Assembly: GCA_023053545.1 (NCBI GenBank) | Contig: JAKZAN010000007.1 | Span: 3,286,001 to 3,350,000, forward strand | Reading direction: 5' to 3' | DNA from: Lepidurus packardi | Lineage: Eukaryota; Arthropoda; Branchiopoda; Notostraca; Triopsidae | Length of the DNA: 64,000 nucleotides | Part shown: piece after piece, positions 10,729 through 25,100 of the stretch | Position numbering within the stretch: position 1 is the stretch's first letter | Layout: each line of letters starts with the position of its first letter | Made by a program: the position numbers and the translations under genes | Notes under the pieces: model-generated | The model's database searches: none | What the model was told of the DNA's origin: nothing | What the model saw: only the letters and a program-made list of their open reading frames with translations

Positions 10729-11977
10729 ATGGCATTAAGTGGCATCACTAGGGAACTGATTACTCCTGCAAAATGGGGTGTCGTTTGCAATCAGATGATA
10801 GTGGTAAACCAAAGAAATAAAGCGCCATTATGGCATTTCAGTTTACTTGTTATGCAACCAACGACGTTATTTTTATGTAATTTCCCTTCTTGCACGTGCT
10901 TAGAGTAAACGCTTTGTGGGGATTCCTGCAGCTGAAGCCAAAGCTGAAACTCAACCCCGCGTAAAGAAATTTGCTGTCTATCGTTGGAACCCTGACCAAC
11001 CTGGTGATAAACCCAAATTGCAGACTTATGACGTCGACTTGAACACGTACCCAAAAAAATTACATGTTTAAAAACCATCACTCTAAATGTTTTTATTGTC
11101 ATTGTTGATGTTTAGATGCGGTCCCATGGTTTTGGATGCCTTGATTAAGATCAAAAATGAAGTGGATCCAACTTTAACCTTCCGTCGATCTTGCAGGGAA
11201 GGAATTTGCGGTTCGTGTGCCATGAATATTGGAGGAGTTAACACGTTAGCCTGCATTAGGTAAGATTATTTTTTCGTAAATTTGACGAGTTTTGATGGGT
11301 TTTGGTAACGAAATATTTCAAACGTTATTTGCAGTAAAATCGACACGAATCTATCCAAACCAGCCAAGATCCATCCCTTACCCCATATGTACGTCATCAA
11401 GGATCTGGTACCGGACATGACCAATTTTTACACGCAGTATCGTTCAATCCAACCGTGGCTTCAACGAAAAGACGAGTCGAAGTTGGGCCAACAGCAGCTT
11501 TTGCAAAGCACAGATGATCGGGCTAAATTAGACGGTTTATATGAATGCATTCTTTGTGCTTGCTGCTCTACGTCCTGTCCTTCCTATTGGTGGAACGGAG
11601 ACAAGTACTTGGGCCCTGCTGTACTGATGCAGGTAACATTATACTTCTCTTTTCCGACAAGCTTAGTTTCTACTTAAACGCGTTAGGCATATCGTTGGAT
11701 CATTGACTCGCGTGATGAAAATACCACGCAACGTTTAGACAGCTTGCGAGACCCTTTTTCGGTGTATCGGTGCCATACGATTATGAACTGCACCAAAACG
11801 TGCCCTAAAGTATGATTATTAAGTTTTTAAACACATTGCACGCGTTTTGTTAATCTTGCTTCATTTCTAATGAAGGGGTTAAACCCGGGAAAAGCTATTG
11901 CCGAAATTAAGAAGTTGTTGGCTGGTATTGCTAAAAAAGGAGAGTCCCAGTTGAATCCTGCTGCGCTCCAGAATTAA
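10729..11977 (+). CDS. SDHB: Succinate dehydrogenase iron-sulfur subunit, mitochondrial
   Basis: Six exons: 10729-10876, 10932-11046, 11116-11259, 11335-11632, 11687-11809 and 11876-11977. They give 309 residues, slightly longer than the fly protein. SDHB carries electrons in complex II from FAD to ubiquinone in the inner mitochondrial membrane. The 2Fe-2S ligands are in [12 protein letters not shown]. The 4Fe-4S and 3Fe-4S ligands are in [16 protein letters not shown] and [21 protein letters not shown], so all clusters look intact. Exon 1 is the least certain: it starts at [10 protein letters not shown] and supplies a basic, low-acid presequence. It was chosen because its donor at 10877 gives a 55-bp intron in the correct phase. 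The rest is unambiguous. Confidence 0.95.
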
Positions 11978-12285
11978 ATTCTTGGTGAAAATGTTGGTCT
12001 AAGGTAGAATCGTGTTATATAAAAAATTAATATCCGTTTGTACTTGTTTGGTTTCTGAATTATGAAAGAAGGAGTACACAAGTTATTTCATCTGTATTTG
12101 ACTTGTTTTTTGATACTACCGTAGCCAAAGTCTGAATTTACAGTAAAATAAGTGGTTGGAAACCGAAAAGAATTATTTTAAACGTGAAATTAAAACTAGG
12201 AGGTTTTTCAATGCTCTGAATGTATTCAACAGGCTTATTTACAAATAGGGAACAAGAAAGACAAAAAACTGAGCGGATTGAACCT

Positions 12286-14639
12286 TTAAGTCGCTAGGAC
12301 AGGTGAAGGAATGTAGGAAAAGCCAGCAAAAACATTATCCCGATAAGAAGGCAATATATCCATGGGTGCAGAACGTCCGACTGACGAAGACACGCGTTCG
12401 CGAGTAAATTCCGGGTCGATATTCCTCAAGTCAAATTCGTCGCGCTATATGAGTACCGTACATTGGATTCAATCATACACTTTAACTCAGAATATCTTAC
12501 CGTTTCGGGTTTAAAGGGAGCAGGGATTCTGCGTTGAACTAAATCATCCCAGTTCAAGTTAGCAAAGAAAGAATGGTTCTTGATTTCCTCCCAGTCCCTT
12601 GGACCGGATCCTAAGCGAAGTATTGGCTGCTTATCAAGTAACTGTTTTTTTCAAAGGAAATAGTTAAGTTTAGTAATACATTTTTAAATTATATATTTAT
12701 AATGTCACTTGGGAAAGTAAGTCACGACCGTTTTCCGATACGGAGGGGCGCAGGCGCAAAGGCTGATTCAGGATGTTGTCGTACAACGTGTTAGTGTCCC
12801 GGGAATAAAATGGTGGTAAACCATAGAGCATTTCATACAAAACTGCTCCCAAGCACCACCAATCCACAGCTCGATCGTATGGCTGTTTTCAAATAAATCC
12901 AAGAACATAAAGTAAAAGAATCTTTTTTTTTAGTAATAATCTTTTTAGTACCTGTTTACGAAGAATTTCGGGGGCTAGATACTCTGGGGTGCCACAAAAC
13001 GTAGCCGTGGTTTGATCGTCCGTTAATCCGTCTTTGCACAATCCAAAATCGGTTAAAATCACATGGCCAAATTTGTCCAATAAAATATTCTCGGGCTTCA
13101 AATCACGATAAACCACATCTACCGAGTGCAAATATCCCAAGGCGGACGTTATTTCTGCAGCGTAGAGTTTGGCCCTTGATTCCTCAAACGTGCGTTCCCG
13201 TTGCAAATGGAAGAATAACTAGAAAAAAAAATATTTTAAGTATAGGTTTTGGCATTCGCACGATCTTAATTAGATTAAATGTACCTCTCCCCCGTTGACG
13301 TAATCCAGAACGAAGTAAAGTTTGTCTTTAGTTTGAAAGGAGTAGTGTAGACCCACGAGGAAAGGATGATTTAAGTTCTTGAGTAAAACATTCCGTTCGG
13401 CCATAATGTGCTTGGCTTCATTCCGTTTGATGATTACTATCTTTTCGAGAACTTTAACGGCGTAAATTTGGTCCTCCGTTGTGTGGCGAGCCAAATATAC
13501 CTTCCCGAAACTCCCTTTGCCCACCACACGCAAGAATTCGAAGTCTTTGGGCTTCATTGTCCTGTACAAATTTATAAGAAAGTCTTAGATATGTATTGAA
13601 CGAAGACGTAGTATTGTAGGAATAATTTTTCACAAATTACTTTCTCTCTGACGGACCCAAGTTAATGGGAGAAAGAGGGGGCTCTTCGTTGAATAAGCTA
13701 TCCGAAGAGGGTGAAGGTGACACTTTTTCCTTCTCTGGAATCGAGTCAAAGAAATTCGAATTCACGGAGAAGAAATCCTGGAATTCCTTCCTGTTCGAAG
13801 ATTTAAGCTAGTTTAAACTCCTAGATGGCGTGCAAAAGCATAACTCGCTATGAACTTACGATCCCGTAACTTCATTATTGTTGATTAATTTGGGTAAAAT
13901 ATCCATGTAGGTTTTCTTACGAGCTTTGACGGATGTACGATCGAAATTAAGACTGCAAAAGACTTTGGCATCGGGAACTTTGAAGTCCAGGTTTGGCGTC
14001 TAACAACCAAACAAACGTTAGCTTCCGGTCGCCATCTTTAAGTTAAACTTTCTTTAAAGTTAATGTTACAACTTATGATACCTTATCTTTGAGAGTTTCC
14101 AAAAAGTGTCTGATGTCCCTTGAACGTTGGTATACGTGCCAGGATTTGGCTTCCGAACTTACATTTGCCAGTGTCATGCGAACTTCCATTTTGAAGCACT
14201 GCAATGCAACAAAAACAATTACTATAAATAAAGAATTTGAACTTCGCTCGTTTGTCTAGTCGGGTTATCGTCCTTGATGGGTCTAAATTAGTAAGTATTC
14301 TAATCTTGTTTATATGATAAGACGAATTTATGAGAGCTTAGACCTGTTGCAATCGATTAACAGAAAATCCCAAAGTCTGAACGACCGTAACAACAAACAA
14401 CGAAAATATATTTTGTAATTACCAAATCTTTTAATTTTGTTCCGTTTTCAACTGGCAAGGCCGTAATAATAGACAAAGTGAAGGTCCCAGAGTCATTCGA
14501 ACACGAGTAATCCGTAGACGGTACTATTCAAAAGTTAGTCGAAATTTTATCCAAGAAATAAATGGAAGTAAAGCAAAGCAATCTTTTGTTTTGTCTTACA
14601 TTTACCGATTTTATTAAACAGAGCAGCGAGTCGGGGCAT
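12286..14639 (-). CDS. SGK3: Serum/glucocorticoid-regulated-type kinase with PX domain (SGK3-like)
   Basis: Ten exons in transcript order: 14600-14639, 14423-14523, 14082-14198, 13860-13999, 13641-13790, 13285-13561, 12952-13218, 12709-12882, 12501-12641 and 12286-12444. They give 521 codons in phase (SGK3 about 496). Exon 1 could instead end at 14606. Exons 2-4 form a PX-like domain (residues ~15-130, with [19 protein letters not shown]). The AGC kinase follows from ~185: [15 protein letters not shown] (ATP lysine), [17 protein letters not shown], activation loop [12 protein letters not shown] and [14 protein letters not shown]. The hydrophobic motif near the C-terminus reads FAGFSYIPS (FxxFS), the TORC2-type phosphosite, and the T-loop Thr is the PDK1 site. 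SGK3 links endosomal PI3P to cell survival and ion transport. The linker (13641-13790) is Ser/acidic-rich. The gene is convergent with SDHB (308-bp gap). Confidence 0.94.
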
Positions 14640-15508
14640 CTTCAGTACACTGGCTGATTAAAAACTGGAGGTAAAACGGACAAGGTTAGGGGATATATGG
14701 TTTAATGGAATGCCCGTTTACGCCTCCTTGGTTCTTGAACACTCCAAAGGATTACGTTACTGAGGCGACTAGGGGGACGAAGTAGAGCGGAGAAAAACAA
14801 AGCTCAGGGACACAGAGACTTTCAGGTGCACAAACTGAAAGAAACTTGTGATGCTCTCGAAAGGCAGGTTATACGTCCCCCAGCCCTTTTTTCCTGGCTT
14901 TCACCAACCGAAAGATAAGGGCGGCGAAAATATAGAACCTCCAGATAAGCTGGGGTGTAGGTTTCCCCTCTGTTGTACGTTAAGGTAGACAAATTCGATA
15001 TCGTCCAGAACTAGGACTAGGTTCATGAGTAAACAAGTACGCTAGGTTCTTGTTTTGATATTTTTCTAACGGTGACCCTGTTGCAAACACCAATGCAATA
15101 GTTCTTGGTGTTTCGAGGGCGGTTTACGGAAAAAAATATGCTCCAGCATGTCTGCAACCGTGGGCCAGCATGATAATGTAAAGGTTGGCTTTAGGCAGGT
15201 TATGTAAACCAGCGATTAGATTAGGCAATTGCGTTGAATCAGCCATAAATATTTATGTTTATGAGCATGATTTAAGACTGCCATGAGTCAGGCGTATGTG
15301 TTTAGGGATCCTTGATCAGGTTGTTCGATTCTTGTTTTCTGATTGAAAAGCAAAAATTCGTTGTTGAGATTTGGGGTTCCGTTGTCGCCATTCGCTGTTC
15401 ATCCAGGTTACGGTTGACAGTTCTGCAGGTTGTTTTGTTACGAAGTTCATGAGAAGAAAAGCGTGTTTGTTATTTTGAGATTTCCTGCGTAATAATTCGT
15501 TTATAAAT
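14640..15508. other. Divergent intergenic region SGK3/ERCC3
   Basis: These 869 bp separate two head-to-head starts and should contain both promoters and 5' UTRs. No coding exon, repeat or TATA box stands out. Confidence 0.4.
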
Positions 15509-18885
<3,377 letters not shown>

Positions 18886-19206
18886 AGACTTTGGTTCAGT
18901 CTTTTCTATGGCGGGGGACATTGTAAATAATACAAGGATTATCCAATTTTTTTCTCCACAAATGGTTTTTCTTTTTGTGTTTTAAAGACGACAGGCGAAG
19001 TGTCATCGCAGCATTGTTTGCTGCATGCTCAGTAGATGTTGCCTTTTCACTTCTCGCCTCGCCTCAACACGTTCTCCGGAACAGCTACAAATGGGTGTAA
19101 TCTATCACCAGTGTCACAAATGACACTGTTGTGTCATCTGCCGGCCAGCGCGAATGACACCAGTGTGTCGCCAGTTCAGCTAATGGAGTGAAAGAAAGTA
19201 CAAGTT

Positions 19207-19246
19207 TTAACGATTCTCATCGATGAAAGTTGATGAGAATCGTTAA
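19207..19246. repeat. Perfect 15-bp inverted repeat (hairpin) 3' of ERCC3
   Basis: Arm 19207-19221 (TTAACGATTCTCATC) is perfectly complementary to 19232-19246, with a 10-nt loop. The hairpin sits 322 bp past the ERCC3 stop, beyond the likely poly(A) site. It could be a residue of a palindromic transposon end. No function is claimed. Confidence 0.75.
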
Positions 19247-19258
19247 CCTAACCTTATT

Positions 19259-19511
19259 TGCTTATGTGTTGTACCAAAACGTTTCCCGCACAATCTAGTT
19301 ACCAAAAAACGTTTTTCTTCTAGTACACTATGTTTAATTTTTTAAATAAAAGCGAAAATTTTGGAAATTTCTTGCGGCATTTTTCTGAAAAATCCGCGAA
19401 AAGGTATGTGGCTTCTACGAAAAGGACGAACCCTATCGGTGGATTGGCCAAAAGGGGGCGTGGTCTCTTTTTGATCTGGAAAAGCGTATTCTGGGCTTTT
19501 CCCATAAGGAA
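19259..19511 (-). repeat. Dispersed repeat, copy A
   Basis: This copy is clearly homologous to 19690-19950. Shared blocks include TTTTTTAAATAAA(A/G)GCGAAAATTTTG, AAAAGGGGGCGTGG and the end TTTTC(C/T)CCATAAGGAA. It contains no coding potential. It is given on the minus strand because the related copy B runs into a tRNA-like sequence that reads on minus. Confidence 0.7.
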
Positions 19512-19521
19512 GCCTGCACGT

Positions 19522-19686
19522 TAACCTTCAAATGAACTCTAAATAACCTTCAATGACCTCGGCAGTCTTTGCTGGATCCAGGTAACCTTCAAATGACCTC
19601 TGAATAACCTTTAATGACATCAACAGTCTTTCCTGGCTCCAGATAACCTTCAAACGACCTCTAAATAACCTTCAATGACCCTCGGA
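19522..19686 (+). repeat. 61-bp minisatellite, about 2.7 units
   Basis: Units begin at 19522, 19583 and 19644, each starting TAACCTTCAAA and holding AATAACCTTCAATGAC internally. Spacing is exactly 61 bp and the third unit is truncated. The array lies precisely between the two copies of the dispersed repeat. Confidence 0.85.
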
Positions 19687-19689
19687 AAT

Positions 19690-19950
19690 TCTTATTTGTT
19701 ATACGAAAACGCTACCCACAAAATCTATTTTTTTTGTTGTTTTTTTAAATATACACTTTTGTTGTGTGATTCTCAATTTTTTAAATAAAGGCGAAAATTT
19801 TGTATATTTTTGGTAATTTTTCGAAAAAAGCGCCAAAAAGGGGCGTGGCCTCCGAACTAAACGAACCATATTGGTGGACCGGACCAAAAAGGGGGCGTGG
19901 CTCCTTTTCGAGCTCGGACAGCGTTTTCAGTGCTTTTCTCCATAAGGAAT
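19690..19950 (-). repeat. Dispersed repeat, copy B
   Basis: This is a second, diverged copy of the 19259-19511 repeat in the same orientation. It has its own duplicated GGGGCGTGG block inside (near 19838 and 19893). On the minus strand it lies downstream of the tRNA-like sequence at 20171-20250, so the two may together form one composite SINE-like element. Confidence 0.7.
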
Positions 19951-20170
19951 AATGCTGTATCAAGGGGGTCCCCTTCAAAAATCGTGAAAAATTGAGATCC
20001 TCGCCCCTTTCCCTGTTCCCCACTCCCCTTCTCGGTTTCCTATCCCCGATATTCGAGCTCGTGATGCCGAAGCTTCACAATTTCGAATTTAGGTATAGAA
20101 CCTTCAGGGAAGGCATGAGGTACAGAGAAAGAGAGCCATTTTATATTTCGTTTTTTTTACGAAATAAATT

Positions 20171-20250
20171 GCCTCGACTAGGTTTCGAACCTACGACCTT
20201 CCGATGACAAGGCTTGTATCTTATCCACTCGGTCATACGCTTACGTTTGT
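20171..20250 (-). repeat. tRNA-like sequence, probable SINE head or tRNA pseudogene
   Basis: Read on minus it contains an A-box-like stretch (TGACCGAGTGGATAAG) and a perfect B-box (GGTTCGAAACC), about 40 nt apart as in tRNA genes. The two would-be acceptor ends (GCGTATG and TCGAGGC) do not pair and the anticodon arm does not fold, so it is not a working tRNA. A tRNA-derived SINE promoter is the likelier reading, with diverged repeat sequence following downstream on the minus strand. Confidence 0.6.
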
Positions 20251-20255
20251 GAGGC

Positions 20256-21432
20256 GTTCAACTCCTATAAATACTAAATATCGCCTGTGAAGTGTACTCT
20301 TTCGGTAGTGATCCGTATTTTGTTCCATTTATAAAACTATGACCTGTATTAGTGACTTGAAGTATATTGTATGACTTACGTCGCTTATATTCTCTAGACA
20401 TTTGCGTAATATTTTGCTTTTCTTTGTATGTATTTCAAAACGTACTGTACCAAAAAATCCTTTTCGAATTTTTTTTTACTTGTTGAGTCAAAATCATTTA
20501 AAATAATTACAAGAATATGTAGTTGCTTTACATTATTTTCTATTAAAAGCTCTCACATAATACAATACCAATGTTTCAATGATAATCTATGGTCGCTATG
20601 GAGCGTAAACTTAACTGCCAGTCACGTCCAGTAATTATGTTTTGAAGCCACTATTAACGATGTGGAGGGCGCCAAACTCAAACAGCTACGGCATTTATCA
20701 TAGGTTTTACGCAAATCAGGCTTCAAACAAATCTCTGCTCAATTACAGATTTAAGGGCCGTGCATAATAAGGTGAATAATGTCTATTTTCTTTTTGCGTA
20801 AGACTTTTATTTTACCCAAAAACAACTTCCGAAAGAACACTGGGCGCTTGGTTACTTCGGGTAGAAATAAAAAGGGAATAACGGGACGTGATGCGATGCG
20901 TAATTAAAAACGAAAAAGAAGTTATGAAGAAATATTAGACATTTAAATCTACCAGGGATGTCACTAACATAACCACTTTGACCCAAGAGATGAGTAAAGA
21001 AAAAAATTAGCAACAATTGGAGGCAGAAAGCTTTGGGAATTTGTTTGGCCACTTTAAATTCCATTTTCCTTTTTTTTTTCGTTTCTTATTAAGCACCCAA
21101 GTTTTCTTTTTCTTGCATAGGGAAGCACAACACAACAAAATGCAAAGAAAAAAAGATACAAGTCCCAACCGAATTCTGTTCTTTCCCTTACGCACTTTTC
21201 AAAGTCTCCAAATTCCTCAAATCCAATTTTTCTTCCACACTCTCACTTTTCCTTAGAGCGTAAAGGAAACACCCATGCCCACACACTGACACACATGACG
21301 GACAAAAACACACAAGACGAGAACTGACTTAGCCTAATTGAAGGAAAAACTCTTGCAATCCTTGGCATCAAGTAAAATTTGCTTGCTTTATACAACTGGT
21401 CCGAAAAAGAAGACCTTATTCTCTCAGGATAT
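20256..21432. other. Intergenic, including multiplexin 3' UTR
   Basis: AT-rich sequence without a supported gene. The part next to 21433 should be the 3' UTR of the minus-strand multiplexin. Confidence 0.4.
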
Positions 21433-22183
21433 TCACTCGCCAACGGTACGTAAGAAGCCTTGGTATTCTTCTTCCGTAAATAAGACTTTCGTAGCAAGAC
21501 TCTCGACTGGGGTCTGCCGTTTGCGTCGAATGGGTTGGCTAGTCACGTCAATGCATAAAACAACGAATCGATTATGACAGGCCAGTTTCTCCTGGGCTAA
21601 CACCTTCCCGTGCTTGAGATTCGATGCCAAACCAACCAAGGAAGAGTCGTTCGAAGACCACGAATCGCAGTAGGCATCCGAAGAAAGCTCGCCTTGTACA
21701 TCTGTTCCGTGCCACAAATGTTTCTGGGGCCTAATACAATGATTTATTTTTAAATAACTTCCTAAATTTTGTTAGGAGTATAGGGATTTCTTTCATTCTT
21801 ACCAACTATTATCTGTCATGACCTCTTTGCCATCAAAACTGTACAAGCGAGGAGCGTAGAGGAACTTGCCTTCTGATCTATCAAAGATTGCGTTCCATGA
21901 CGAGAAAAGCAGCTCTCCCTATCACAAAAAGTTAAAAAATAGTAGTAATTAGGAAATTAGTGTTTAAGGAATTGTAAGATGTTCTTACTTTAGCGTTGAC
22001 TACAGGCAAATGACGATCCGACGTTCGTACCACGGAATTCATGTTTTGTAGTCGCGAAGAAATCATAGCTCGGAAGGTGCCTCTTAATCCGGCATGTCGA
22101 GCTTGCTTATAACAAGAGTAATCCAAGCCGCGTATTCCTTTTCCATCTCCAGACACTGCTTCGTTCAATGCAATGGCTCTTAA
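21433..22183 (-). other. Endostatin domain exons of the multiplexin
   Basis: Exons 21989-22183, 21803-21918 and 21433-21730 encode the C-type-lectin-like endostatin fold: ALNEAVSGDGKGIRG, DYSCYKQARHAGLRGTFRA, SSRLQNMNSVV, SSWNAIF, PRLYSFDGKEVM, LWHGTD and FVVLCID. Four cysteines (CYK, YCDSW, ACHNR, VLCID) match the two disulfides of the family. The N-terminal histidines that bind zinc in mammalian endostatin are absent. A 35-residue basic tail (QPIRRKRQTPVES...) extends past the last disulfide, longer than in vertebrates. Confidence 0.95.
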
Positions 22184-25100
22184 CTATAGAAAAAGTAATT
22201 TCATTAATAACAGATAATTCTGTTGAGATAAACTAAAAAAAAAATGTACAACGTAGCATCATGTTACAGAACTAAGAATTTTCCTAACGTTTAAGAGTAC
22301 CTCCGCAAGAGGCTCATCAGCCTGTTCCTCTTCCTTTTGCGATGAATGAAGGATAGCGTGTTAGTAAAACCATTAAAAATCTAAATAACAGACCGAAAAA
22401 ATCGCAATACTTACACTAGGTCCTTCCACTTGATTAATTAGATGCGAAGATTCGTAGACATGGGTGGGTGGTTCGGTGGTAGAGGTTGTCGTGATTGGAG
22501 GAACGGTGGGCAAGGGTACAAAACTTCCCATCTTGAGGGAAAAAAGAGACAAAAATGAATATAAATAAAACAAGAAGAATTTTTACTTTTCTATGAATTT
22601 TTAAGATTTTAGAAATACTTACAGCTACATATTGCCAGCCATTCTTAACACGGACAACCAGAGATTCTTCTTCCACTAGGAAGGCAACAGTACCTAGTAG
22701 ACTCGTATCCGATACCTTAAAATAATAGATAATTTATTTTTAAAAAAAGAATTAAAATTGAAATTAAAATTAAAATTGAATTTTTAAAATTACCTTTAAT
22801 AAAGCATCCAAGTTGTCGAAAATTACAGCTCCAGGTACAACTCGCACTTCTGATGCCCCTGAAGTAGTCGATGAAACGGGGATACCTTTACGACAAGATG
22901 ACAAAATTTTACTTTCAAATCTAATTTGATCCATTTCTAATAAAAATCGACGCATGCAATTCAAAACTACCATTAACTTCTCCCGAGACTAACAAATTTC
23001 TCAGCTCTGAAATTGCCTTCCCTTTACCCACTTAAAGCAGCATGAATAAAACGCATCACTCATTAGATTTAAAAGTTTTCCACCAAACCTTCTTAACTGA
23101 ATTTCAAAATCTAAAAATTATTTTTCCTTACTGGGACGAGGAGGACTTGAAGGTACTGCAGGTAGACCAGGTAAACCAGGCGGGCCCTAGAAAAGAATAA
23201 AATTATTATTAAACTCCAAGTGAAATTAAACCAACTCAAATCAATTATTGAGGTTTCTCGCCCCAACTGAGAAACAAACTCTTAAAGTCGAAACCCCACA
23301 GTTTATAGGTTTGGAAACTTATATATATACTGTGGTCAAAACTGGAAGGCAAAAAAAGAAAAATACTCACTGGGGGCCCAGGAGGTCCAGGAACTGGAAT
23401 ATATAATGGAGTACGGTCACCCACAGACGGGGTCGCAGGACCCGGTGGTCCAGGGGGTCCTGTAGGGCCAGGATCACCCCGATCACCCTTGACAGGACTC
23501 GCCTATAAGATACAACAGCCCAATTATACTTAATACAAGTTTATAACCATCCAGGAAAAGTTAAATATCAACCTATGATACAGAATTGCACGATATAACT
23601 ATAGTATTAACTATTTTTCATATATATTTGTTTTATTTTGACTATTTTTTTGTTATTAACAAAAAAAAATGAACTCACGCCAAACCATCCGCCAGGTGCG
23701 TTCACCACTTCACCTGGTTCGCCTTTATCTCCCTTGATTCCTGGAGTTCCCAACCCAGGAGGTCCTGGTCTGCCTTGTCGGCCCTAAAATACCACAAAAA
23801 GACAAATCGTTAGTTTAATTTGCATAATTGGTGAGGAATAGAAACATGGGAAGTTAGGCTAAAAAAAATACCTTGTCACTCTATGGTGAATGAAATGCAT
23901 GAAAGTTTGACAAACATTAGACAAAATTTGTTATTAAAATGATATAAAATCACAAAAAATAGTCATTATTCTAGTAAAAAAAAAGCATCACAAATGGAAA
24001 TCACAAATGAAAACATCACAAATGGAAAAATTACCTATTTTACTGGAATTTCTTAAATAAATGTCACAAAATGTCATAAATAAACTTACGGGCCAGCCAG
24101 AAACGCCTATTTCTCCGCCTTTGCCCGGGACTCCAGGAGGCCCTTGAGGTCCACCGTCTCCTTTTTTGCCTCTTCTACCATCTTTGCCAGGGTCACCTTT
24201 ATCCCCCTGAACACATAAAAAAAAAAATTAATTAGCACAAGAAAAAAAAAATAAAAATCAACTATGCTCTTAGATACTTGTTTCATGAATTCTTACAAAA
24301 TAAAAACGAGTCTAAACGCTCCGAGCTTACAAGATAAGCGTCCAAGAAGTGAGAAGCCGGAAAATGTAACATGAAATCTACCTTCAAAGTGCCGCTTGCA
24401 TCGATAGTAGCTACTGGCCCAGGAGGACCTACATCTCCTTTATCTCCTTTCCCACCACTCTCGCCTTTGGTTCCAGGAATTCCATCTAATCCGCTGTCGC
24501 CCTTTGGTCCCACGAGCCCAAGATCACCTTTGTCACCTAAAAACGAAAGGAAACGCCCACTCTTCTTAACCAATGTCTTATGTTACACTTTGCATATGTA
24601 ACTCTACCCCTCAAACGCTAAAGGTAATAAAATACTACGATCCCACTCATAAAACGTAAAAAATTAACCAGTTTTTAGTCAACCTTAGAAGCTCAATACT
24701 TATGGATAAACCGATGAACTGAAGATAAACTACAAACTGCAGTTAACATTTCTAAAAAAGACCACCCCCCAAAAGAAAGGAGAATAAAATCTGCAAATAG
24801 CATAAATGAGGTAGTTTACATGTAATCAACTTATAGAAAGCAATGAAAGTTTCGTGAATGATAAGCTCACCTTTGGGTCCAACTTCACCAGGAATACCCT
24901 GGGGACCTATATCTCCTTTAGCCCCAGGCGACGTCTCCGACTTCCAAGACCCAGAACCATCTTCATCTCCCATCGCCCAAGGTAAGCCAGGAGGTCCAGA
25001 AGGCCCCATATCACCTACAATCAACGAAATCCCTCTTTTAGAATTTGCCCCAGAATGAGCTTGTTTGGTAATTAATTCAAAGATCACACCTTTAATTCCT

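Noticed and set aside
10791-11102. 103-codon minus-strand frame overlapping SDHB exons
   Set aside because: It is antisense to clear SDHB coding sequence and has no recognisable domain.
20171-20250. Functional tRNA gene
   Set aside because: Pol III boxes are present, but the acceptor stem does not pair and no proper anticodon arm forms.
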